Assembly (NCBI GenBank): GCA_039707655.1
Contig: CM077665.1
Coordinates: 142,539,148-142,603,147 of the forward strand
Length of the DNA: 64,000 nucleotides
Source of the DNA: Elymus sibiricus
Taxonomy: Eukaryota > Streptophyta > Magnoliopsida > Poales > Poaceae
Direction of reading: 5' to 3'
Positions 54,692 to 64,000 of the stretch are shown here, piece after piece; position 1 is the first letter of the stretch; every line of letters begins with the position of its first letter. A program made the position numbers and the translations under genes. Below the pieces are notes generated by a model. It saw nothing but the letters and a program-made list of their open reading frames with translations. It had not been told where the DNA came from and searched no databases.

Positions 54692-56247
54692 GGTCAGTGT
54701 CTCAGAGGTAAAAAGGATTAAGAGTTAATCTAATTTAAAGTTAACAGGGCCTGGCCCACATGTCATTAACTCATCTGGTTAACTAAATTAATTTTACACT
54801 AATACTAGATTAGTCAGGGCTAGGGCCCACGCGTCAGTGGCCCTAGGGTTAGTTAGCGGGGCCATTAGCCACTAATGGCAGTGCCACATTGGCATCACCA
54901 TGGTCGAGCCGCCGGTGACCCGAATCCACGGCGGGGCACGCCAGAATTCCTCCTCCGGCGACCAAACGCCGCGCGGAGAGCTGGACGTGCGACGCGTGCA
55001 GTGGTGCATATGTCTGGGCGGGGGGAGGCCGGGAACGACACCGGCGAGCGTTTGGGCAACGGCTGGCGTTCGGTCTCGAGCGGCGCGGCACTATAGAGCA
55101 CGATGAGGCTTGTCGAAGGGCTCTACGGCGTCCTGGCGTCACTAGGAGCACAACCGTGCCACGGTTGCGAGCGGCGGAGCTCAGGAGCATGAGGCCCCGC
55201 AACAATGGCGACGGCCGGAGCTCGGCCTCAATGGGGACGGCGGCTAGAGGATTAAATCGGCCAGGGTAGAAGGGGGAACGGGTGGAGATGCTCATGGGGG
55301 TTCCACAGGAGCAGACGACACGGTCGGGGAGGCTCTGGAGCTCGCGAATCGGCCGGTGGCACCCATCGGTGTCGAGGACGAAGACGACGGCTTGGAGGCA
55401 TTCGAGGGTGTCCGGCGAGGCATGGCTCGTCGTAGATGACGAGGATGACCTGGCGAATCTCTATACACGTCAAGGGGTCGAGGGGGGAGGCAGGCTACGA
55501 TTGTGGCGTCGGCGCGCTCATGGCCGGCTCGGCCATGGCGAGCAGAGGTTGAGCGAGGCGAGGGGGAAAGAGCCAGAGAGGGGTGGAGAAGAGAGAGGGC
55601 TCTGGGGCATATCCAGGCGAGGAGATAGGCTCGGGGGGAAGCCAAGAGGTGGCAAGCAGGAGGTGGCCGCGCCTCCTGTGTGTGCGCCACGCCCTCGTGC
55701 CTACTGGCACGATGTTGAAGACGGCGGCAGGGGGGCCTAGTGGGCTGGGCCTCCAGCTGGGCTGGCCAGGTAAGTTTTCTCTCTTTTGCTTTTAATGTTT
55801 CTATTGAATTTCTGCTGTTTGTTTGATTTGGTTTGACTATCAAATCATTTTATTAAATTCTGAAAACTTGTTCCTGTGGTTGAGTGGATTATTCCACACA
55901 CAAAGAACATTTATTTATTTATTTTGGGCAACTTTATTTATTTATGAAAACCAGAAGTAACTAAAATAATTCTAACAATATTTTTCACTGGTTTCAAATA
56001 TTTCTTTTGAAACCTAAATTTTGTTGGTTTGGACCAGCTATTTGACCTTGAGGTAAATCCCATTGGTTAGGGTTTTATGAAGGCCATTTGGATTCATTGG
56101 CTCAATTTTGTGTTGAATTTGGTTTAATCCATTTGGGGTTGGGTTAGATCACCCCCATTTCAGGTTTCAGGGAAATGAACATGATGCATGGATGCTCGCT
56201 GATGCAACTAATTTAATTATTTGCAAACTAATTCTAGGGCTGTGACA

Positions 56248-59200
56248 ACTCACCCCCACTAAACAAGAATCTCGTCCCGAGATTCAGGCGTAGGGTAAGA
56301 AGACAACAGGGAACACAACACTAACACAATCATGACGATCCAATTGCCCTTCTCGAAGATGTTGATTCATTGCATCATGTTGATCTTGACATCTTTGCCT
56401 TTGGGGCCATCACTCAACAATACGACGAAGGAACGAAGAACTATACAATAATTGATCTTCTCGAAGATCGAGAGACTCATGATCAACTCATGGAATAAGA
56501 CGGAAGGACGTCTCTTGAGCTGAGACACAAAACATACATTGAGGGCGATGGAATGAGGCAGATGACGGAGGTTCAATTGGTAGGCAACAATTCCGCACTA
56601 GAACATATGGAGCATGGGTTTCAAAGTAGCGAGGAGTTAGTTGCCCTTAGTACCATAACGGGGCACCTTAGGAGAGGTGGCTCGTAGAATTACTCGCTTA
56701 AGTGGCAAAAAGAATTACTTTTGATCCAGAGATCATTGAAACTCTTCATACCAGCCTAAGGCAATTCACAAATGATCGTTTGAAGGAATTCAAAAGAATG
56801 GCATACTCAGATCGGAAAGGGAGCTAGAGTTATAAAACAACCCGGCAACGGAAGGCACATTCCATTTGGTACCGACGGTATAACCCGGTGTCTGGGCGTG
56901 CTCTCAAGAACTTGAGCATTTCCACATTCATCAGGGTTTCACCAACATCCATGCCAAGGATCCTGGCAACACATCATACTACCATGATGAATAATGATGG
57001 AGGATGCAGATGCAAAGAAAGACAACACTTTCTCAGATTTCACCTTAGCTATGCCAAGGGAGCGAAATCTGGATGATCGACCGAGAGACAATTAGCACTC
57101 TGCTTCTAATGTTCTCCTTGATGTACTAACGTAACCCAAAAAGGTAATGTTTGGTATTTAGAACATCAAGTATAGGTCGGACTTCGGGAGCATGAAAAGG
57201 TCCATGAGGAACAACTTCTAAAATAAATCATACCAAGTCCTCATGGGAAAGTGGCTAATGTTGCTGATACAAGATATTACAACAATAGGTCTTCCGGCTA
57301 GGTGTGTTAGCCATGACATCACCTTACCGGATTACAATGAGACCAATATTATAATTCTTAGGAAATGTTCCAACCATCATGTATGCCTGAGATTCAGATA
57401 TGGTTGGTGATAAGATGTTTCAGACTCAGCATGTCTGAAAAGGAAGTTTGCAACACAAATCGACGAGATGGCGTTGCGGAATTCTCGGGAGATGAATTGC
57501 GGAAGCCAACTCCAAAACATGAACTGGATTCCAAGACTCATGTGGGCACAACATGACCACATGGGATTCTTACCACAAAACACCACCGAGTTCGGGTTAG
57601 GAACCATCATTGAAGGTAGCGAAGTCCTTGCATAACTCATATGATTAGCTCTTAGGAAGGAACTTCTTTTCCTTAAACAAATCAATCAGTGGCTTGGTGT
57701 GCTAGGGATTGCATATGGAATGAAGATGATCAGTCTAACAAACCATAGAATACTTTGCACGGGCGTGACTAACTTGGGATGATTCCAAAGAAAACAAAAT
57801 GACCTTTCTCAAGTTCACGGCGGCAACTTGCACCATATGCATGTGAACTAAGAGTAAGTCACTTCTGACACCAATATATACTTCATGTATGGAACACGAA
57901 GATATTGCCTACAAAAGTTTCCAACGCTAGCTTAATGTCTAGCATGAATCATGGAATAGATGAAAGTGTTGATGTTGGGCTCAACAACAATTCATTGTGA
58001 TATCCATATAAATGGAATCCCACAATTATGTGAGCAAGATAATAGCATTGGTAAGACCAAAAGACATAATGGTGTATGGTCGAGGATACATCCATGAGTA
58101 AAACAACATTAGGAAGATCTTTGGTTCTGATTTTGATTTGATGATAGCCCACTCTCAAATCAAAATTGGACAAGTCAATAGATGCAACAATTGATCACAA
58201 GGATAAATCGATGAAGATATCGTCTTTCTTCGACATGCACAAACACATATGGAGATATCCCTTTGGAATGAACTAAGTCAAGCGAAGCATTTATCTTCCA
58301 ACTCTCCAAGTTGTTGTTTAGCTTAACCAACTAGCTCAGGGGTATCTAACACAGAGTCTTGGAGAAGGGGTGGTTTATAATTAAACCAACTTGATCACAA
58401 ACTCAACATAACAGTCAGGGAACAACCTGGTAATACTTCTGAGAAGATATTCGGAAAATCACGATTCATCGATATGTTATTGAGCTCGAGAACAATATTG
58501 CTTTTCAGGGTAGGACGATATGATCAAAAGAGCGAGGGATTGACACAATCCTAACTCTTTGATCGACGAGTGCACCATGGAAGATGGACTAGGTCGCACG
58601 ATCAATCTTAGAGTGGTGATTCAATAACCATCACACTAGGAATGAGATTATTGTCCATTAACTACCAAGCAACAAAGTTGCTAGGAGTATTGATTTCACA
58701 CATCATGATTCATTTGTCGGTATTCTGGTTACAAGCAACATGGGGATCGAGAAATGAATAATGATGGCGACAAGTATCACTGCACCAAGAGTTCATAAGA
58801 GGGAGTGCAATTCCCGTGACAACCTTGACATGAAGAGGGTAATACTTCAAGATAGAATAGAGCAAAAGCTGGATTTGCATTTTGATCTGCGGAATACAAC
58901 TACTTCGACCCAATCCAAGAAATGGATGAGGTACTGGAGTTTGCTTCTCCTAGTCATTCCAGAATAGGATGGCTTGACGAACCACAAGAATAATATGCGT
59001 CGATCAAAACGATCAAAATGAATGCACAACTACTCTTGCCTATCCATTGATAGATAAAGGTCAGAATACAATTGAAGAAGGGTCACCCAAGAGCACATGA
59101 TTTTTTTGAGTTGTGGATGCATGGATTGAATACGCCAAACAAAGTTGAACATGTTTCTTCCAAATAACCCATGTAGAAAGGAAAGAATTGGCAGGCTCAC

Positions 59201-60021
59201 AACTATGGAATGGAGGACTCATGAAGAGCACTCTTGTTGTGATCTTCAGTTCACGAGGAACTTCTGCCATAATTGGTTCATGGTATTGGAAGAATGATAC
59301 ATCACGAACCCTGAAGGCTAGAACAAGGTCACTAATATCCTAAAGGAACGAGCAAATGCTATCAACAGGAGAAAGCAGAATGAATCATGGGTTCGAGAAC
59401 CCAGAGACAGAATACCTACTAACTAAATAGCATCATAGCATGCTTTCGGTAACGGTGGCCAGAATTATCACACTGGGAACAAAAGTCACAACTAGACTGT
59501 TGGGTGGTTCACTTGAATAACATGGTTTCCTAAACACCTTCAGTAAACACGTCGAGGTAATAAAGTACCCCAACACAACAATTAGTGTGCTTTTTCTGGC
59601 CCAAAAGACATAGAGAATAGGGTAAAAGAGTTTGCAATTGCATCGGATTTTTATAAACCTTGGATAACTCGGATAGCATAACGGCTGTACGGGCATGAAA
59701 TATGAGGCAATCTGCACAAGAAAACTGATAACATAACATTGAATTCTTACGGAGACACCGATCCAGGAAGACATAAACTTTCCTATAGGTCTCCAACATA
59801 GTAACTCGTCATCCTGATAGATAGATGAGAAGCCTAATTCTTAACCCCGTAGAATAAAGAAGAGGGTGACTTAGAATTAGAATGACACGAGGAGAGGAGT
59901 AAAAAGAATCTTACGTTCCCTTCCACAATCAATTCCCTTATAAAACTAAAGCAGTTCTAGATTCAACATCGACCAGTTTGGCTTGGTAATCCTACAGGCA
60001 GTCAAGCTCTGATACCAACGC
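56248..60021 (-). pseudogene. E4 interior: heavily decayed gypsy pol
   Basis: Only traces of coding remain on the minus strand. An integrase C-terminal remnant lies at 56367-56600 (VCFVSQLKRRP in place of the VFHVSQL motif). An RT remnant at 57949-58173 opens SNFDLRVGYHQIKIRTKDLP. A protease-RT link remnant is near 58385-58480 (DFPNIFSEVLPG). Possibly a zinc knuckle CSQCDNSGHRYRKH lies near 59445-59490, with the last Cys replaced by His. The order gag-PR-RT-IN fits Ty3/gypsy, probably a chromovirus. 59500-60005 shows nothing else recognisable. Every part has stops or frameshifts. Confidence 0.65.
60006..60018 (-). other. Primer binding site of E4
   Basis: The minus strand reads TTGGTATCAGAGC three bases after the LTR end, a perfect match to the usual initiator tRNA-Met complement. 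Confidence 0.85.
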
Positions 60022-63000
60022 TGTCGGGACCCCGATCCTAAGCCATACAAGTCTAGCATGTAACACATCATATCACTTTGCGGCCTCACGCACAGTAATC
60101 CCCACGGCTGCCACCTTACCTTGGCCGGGACCGTTTGCGCCTTTTGGCTCATGTATATGAATATGTCGATAGCAATAATATGTCAAAGAACTCGGGTCGA
60201 CATGACTAGTTATAGACCCAAGTGGCACAACCGTACAGGGACAGGCATACATGACCCAGCAGTGCAGGTGTCGGTCATCAACGTGTGTAGACAAGTCGTA
60301 GCAAGCTACATGGACTCCATTACACCGCATGACATTTCCCCATAGGGACATACACAGCAGCAAAGAAGGATACATGCCGGTCAATCAATGTGTCCGGAGC
60401 AGTAGCAAGCTACCAGGGCTCAACGGAAGCACAGAGAGGCATTTCCCTGTAAAGAAGGCTACCATAGGCATACGACTAGGTGTCGAATCCCACACATACC
60501 AATGCATTTCAAACATGCACACAATATGCACGATATGCGTATATACAACATGGCATCACAACATAACTCTATGACTCAAGTATTTATTAAAGACTCATAA
60601 GAGTCAACATAGTGTAATATTACAAACAGGGGTCACATGACCCAACACTCAAGTCATACAAGCAACAAGCGGAAGCAAAATATGTCTGGGTACATACATC
60701 TACTAAAAGTGGCTGGAGGAGCCTGAGAAGCTACAATGACCCTACCAAAGGAACCAGACCTCTGTCTGGGATTCCCAAGCTAATCCGGTCAACATCGAAC
60801 TTCACGTCGTAAGAATCACTACTGAGACTGACGTCTCCTCTGCAAAAACATAAATTAAGCAACCGTGAGTACAAAGGTACTCAGCAATACTTACATCAGA
60901 ACTATCTACATATGCATCAGTATCAATGAAGGGGGTTGTGGAGTTTATTGCAGCAAGCCAGCTTTGACTCTTGGCTAACCTATACTACGACTACAAGTAG
61001 TATCTTTGAGGTGGGATAGCGCACACGAGTCCACATATTCACCAAATCAATACTCCACTATCGATCCACTCCCGTCTCCCTACGAGAAGGCCATCCATAG
61101 CACTCACGCTTATCTTGTGTATTTTAGAAGTATCCAATTCACTTGTCTATGAACCACATAAGTTCTCCAAGTAGTCCATATCCGAGGACGCGGCTATTCA
61201 AGCAGATTCATAACCCTGACTCAGAGGAACCGATGGCCTCGTGCCATCGGCAACGTTCCCTCCTGGAACACGTATCTGTGTCCAGTCCGGCCCATGTGCC
61301 ATGCCGTGTGCCACGACGGGCCACACGCGCCATGTGCCACGACGGGCCACACGCACCATGCACCACATGCCCGTGCAACTGACCCGCACATGTCCATGTA
61401 ACAACGAGTTAGGCTCTGATAAGCACGAAACCCAGTTCCTATGAGCCGTATCACAACACAATCCACCATGTTCTCCAACATGGCCTCTCATCACTATCTT
61501 GACCAAAACGGGTCAAGACACTTAAGTCTCATCATTAGGACATGAGCATTCCAATCCATCACCCAGATGGATCAGACCAACTCAACTCTAAGCATAGCAA
61601 GCGAGCATGACTGAGTAGTCACAACATAGCTCAAGCAACTCCTAGGTATGCTAGGATGGTTTAGCTATTTGGCGACAATGACAGGTCATGCAAAGGAATG
61701 GGTTCAACTATCGAGAACAAGTAATAATTGAAAAGTTTTGTCCTAATGCAGTAAAAGAGAGCAAGGGCAAGAGAGTAGGATTGTATCAAAATGCTCAAAG
61801 GGGGTTTGCTTGCCTGACAGCTCTAAAGATATTACTTCTCTTCATTAGTGTCAACGATCATAGCGTCGGAACCATCGTCTACCGAGAAGGAACAAACAGC
61901 GGCAAACAAGAAACGTACACATTCAATGCAATGCAACAAACATGATGTATGACATGGCATATTAAGGTACTGAATGGACCTATCGAAATAATTAACCAAG
62001 TTAATTGAAGTGGAATTCAAACAAGTTTGAATTCCAACTCTAAATGGTATTTCATATATTGCCCTAATTATAAAATGTCCTAGTTGGTGATGTTAACTTG
62101 TTCAAACATGCATGATCATGGCATAAACAGATTCCTTGGATTTTTCTGATCATTTTTCATATATAAATTATTTTCATCTGAGTTACGGATTAGTTTCTAT
62201 GATTTTAGAAGTTTTAACCATTTTCTGAAATAAATAAATCATTTATGATTTATCTTAATTCCAGAAAGTAAATATTGCGTCAGCATTACCTAAGGGTGAC
62301 GTCATCAGGTCAACAGGGCCGACCAGGGTCAAACCTGACCAGTGGAACCCACTGGTTAGTGTCTCAGAGGTTAAAAAGGATTAAGAGTTAATCTAATTTA
62401 AAGTTAACAGGGCCTGGCCCACATGTCATTGACTCATCTTGTTAACTAAATTAATTTTACACTAATACTAGATTAGTCAGGGCTGGGGCCCATGCGTCAG
62501 TGGCCCTAGGGTTAGTTAGTGGGGCCATTAACCACTAATGACAGTGCCACATTGGCATCACCGGCGTTGAGCCGCCGGTGACCCGAATCCACGACGGGGC
62601 ACGCCGGAATTCCTCCTCCGGCGACCAAACGCCGCGCGGAGAGTTGGACGTGCGACGCATGCAGTGGTGCATGTGTCTCGGTGCGGGGAAGCCGGGAACG
62701 ACACCGGCGAGCTTTTGGGCGGCGGCCGGCGTTCGGTCTCGAGCGGCACGGCACTACAGAGCGCGAGGAGGCTTACCGAAGGGCTCTACGGCGACCTGGC
62801 GTCACTAGGAGCACAACTGTGCCACGGTTGCGAGCGGCGGAGCTCGGGAGTATGAGGCCCCGCAACAATGGCGACGGCCGGAGCTCGGCCTCAATGGGGA
62901 CGGCGGCTAGAGGATGAAATCGGCCAGGGTAGAAGGGGGAACGGGTGGAGATGCTCACGGGGGTTCCACAGGAGCAGGCGACATGGTCAGGGAGGCTCTA

Positions 63001-63914
63001 GAGCTCGCGAATCGGCCGGTGGCGCCCATCGGTGTCGAGGACGAAGACGATGGCTTTGAGGCATTTGAGGGCGTCCGGCGAGGCATGGCTCGTCGTACAT
63101 GACGAGGACGACCTGGCGAATCTCTATACACGTCAAGGGGTCGGGGGGAGGCAGGCTACGGTTGTGGTGTCGGCGCGCTCATGGCCGGCTCGGCCATGGC
63201 GAGCAGAGGGTGAGCGAGGCGAGGGGGAAAGAGCCAAAGAGGGGTGGAGAAGAGAGAGGGCTCTGGCGCATATCCAGGCGAGGAGATAGGCTTGGGGGGA
63301 ACCCGGGAGGTGGCAAGCAGGAGGTGGTCGCGCCTCCTGTGCATGTGCCACGCCCTCGTGCCTATTGGCACGAGGTTGAAGACGGCGACAGGGGGGCCTA
63401 GTGGGCTGGCCTCCAGCTGGGTTGGCCAGGTAAGTTTTCTCTCTTTTGCTTTTAATGTTTCTATTGAATTCCTGCTGTTTGTTTGATTTGGTTTGACTAT
63501 CAAATCATTTTATGAAATTCTGAAAACTTGTTCCTGTGGTTGAGTGGATTATTCCACACACAAAGAACATTTATTTATTTATTTATTTATTTTCGGCAAC
63601 TTTATTTATTTATGAAAACCACAAGTAACTAAATAATTCCAACAATATTTTTCACTGGTTTCAAATATTTCTTTTGAAACCTAAATTTTGTTGGTTTGGA
63701 CCAGCTATTTGACCTTGAGGTAAATCCCATTGGTTAGGGTTTTATGAATGCCATTTGGATTCATTGGCTCAATTTTGTTTTGAATTTGGTTTAATCCATT
63801 TGGGGTTGGGTTAGATCACCCCCATTTCAAGTTTCAGGAAAATGAACATGATGCATGGATGCTCGCTGATGCAACTAATTTAATTATTTGCAAACAAATT
63901 CTAGGGCTGTGACA
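60022..63914 (-). repeat. 5' LTR of E4
   Basis: 3893 bp without the hAT fragment. In plus reading TGTCGGGACCCCGATCC ... CTAGGGCTGTGACA. Compared with the other copy it has a local tandem duplication of about 25 bp around CCACGACGGGCCACACGC (61308-61360). It includes an AT-rich stretch near 61950-62280 and a GC-rich stretch at 62560-63430 whose open frames match those of the other LTR and are not called as genes. Confidence 0.9.
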
Positions 63915-64000
63915 CTTACACTCGCCACATGCTAAATTATACAATTCATACAATCATCCATACATCATCCAAAGTGCAAGGTCCGACTACGGACGAAATC
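63915..64000 (-). repeat. 5' LTR of E3, continuation beyond E4
   Basis: CTTAC (63915-63919) repeats the duplication, after which the E3 LTR resumes (ACTCGCCACATGC...) and leaves the window. Confidence 0.75.

Larger units (their letters stand above)
50036..56247 (-). repeat. 3' LTR of E4 carrying a hAT fragment
   Basis: In plus reading it runs from TGTCGGGACCCCGATCC to CTAGGGCTGTGACA. About 52327-54691 is foreign: it is absent from the other LTR, which reads straight across the site (about 62349). A polypurine tract (complement of ACTCACCCCCACTAA) follows at 56248-56262, confirming this as the 3' LTR. It contains the palindromic module CTATTCGAATAG (51197-51208). Open frames in the GC-rich part (54849-55843) look like chance frames and recur in the other LTR. 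Confidence 0.88.
50036..63914 (-). mobile_element. Gypsy element E4, 13.9 kb, with ~3.9-kb LTRs
   Basis: LTRs at 50036-56247 (3' copy, enlarged by a hAT fragment) and 60022-63914 (5' copy, 3893 bp), an interior of 3.8 kb, and exact CTTAC duplications at 50031-50035 and 63915-63919. The LTRs differ by roughly 3% over the stretch I compared. The interior has only strongly decayed pol, so the unit is not autonomous. The combined LTR length is about twice that of the interior. Confidence 0.9.

Noticed and set aside
54849..55843. Overlapping GC-rich frames on both strands that could suggest a small gene
   Set aside because: The same DNA recurs at about 62510-63503 as part of the second E4 LTR, with frame-breaking differences.

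Overview
This is nuclear DNA from a Triticeae grass (wheat, Aegilops or barley type). It is essentially one dense block of nested transposable elements. The support is a BARE1/Angela/WIS-like Ty1/copia LTR pair, Athila-group LTRs resembling WHAM and Sabrina, a Sirevirus-like element, several Tat-lineage and chromovirus-like Ty3/gypsy elements, and a hAT fragment. I see no ordinary single-copy host gene, no tRNA or rRNA gene and no CRISPR array. Most open frames belong to retrotransposon gag/pol, to GC-rich minisatellites, or are antisense shadows of these. Family names come from remembered hallmarks and were not checked by a database search.

Layout. 1-2251: 5' end of an Athila-type element on the minus strand (gag, tRNA-Asp-type primer site, LTR). 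2252-4668: 3' end of a plus-strand Tat-like element with a ~45-bp minisatellite and its 3' LTR. 4669-5961: minus-strand chromovirus remnant (LTR plus integrase C-terminus). 5962-8798: 5' LTR and non-coding interior of another plus-strand element. 8799-9136: Sabrina-like LTR scrap. 9137-30741: a Sirevirus-like copia element that keeps gag and an extra ORF in the env position but has no pol. Its left LTR is split by a 3.45-kb solo LTR (duplication ATATA) and its right LTR by a nearly intact 8.8-kb copia element (duplication CACCT). 30742-32582: Athila-like non-coding DNA. 32583-46257: Tat element 'E1' on the minus strand, interrupted in gag by a complete 8.8-kb Tat element 'E2' (35884-44687, duplication GTTGC). 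E2 carries an opposite-strand ORF with a B3-like DNA-binding domain. 46258-50035 plus 63920-64000: chromovirus 'E3' on the minus strand, whose LTR is split by 13.9-kb element 'E4' (50036-63914, duplication CTTAC). One E4 LTR is in turn invaded by a 5' half of a hAT transposon.

The features are layers of insertion rather than a cooperating gene set. Four insertions are confirmed by exact 5-bp target duplications. Coding capacity is decaying in a characteristic way: most premature stops are TAG where related copies or the family motif have glutamine (CAG), and one is TGA where CGA is expected. That is what deamination of CHG- and CG-methylated cytosine in silenced plant DNA would produce. The points most worth following up are the pol-less Sirevirus-like element with its arrays of TCGGTNNNACCGA palindromes, the antisense B3/AT-hook-like ORF of E2, the loss of gag from both Tat elements, and an LTR-divergence paradox between the Sirevirus-like element and the copia element nested in it.
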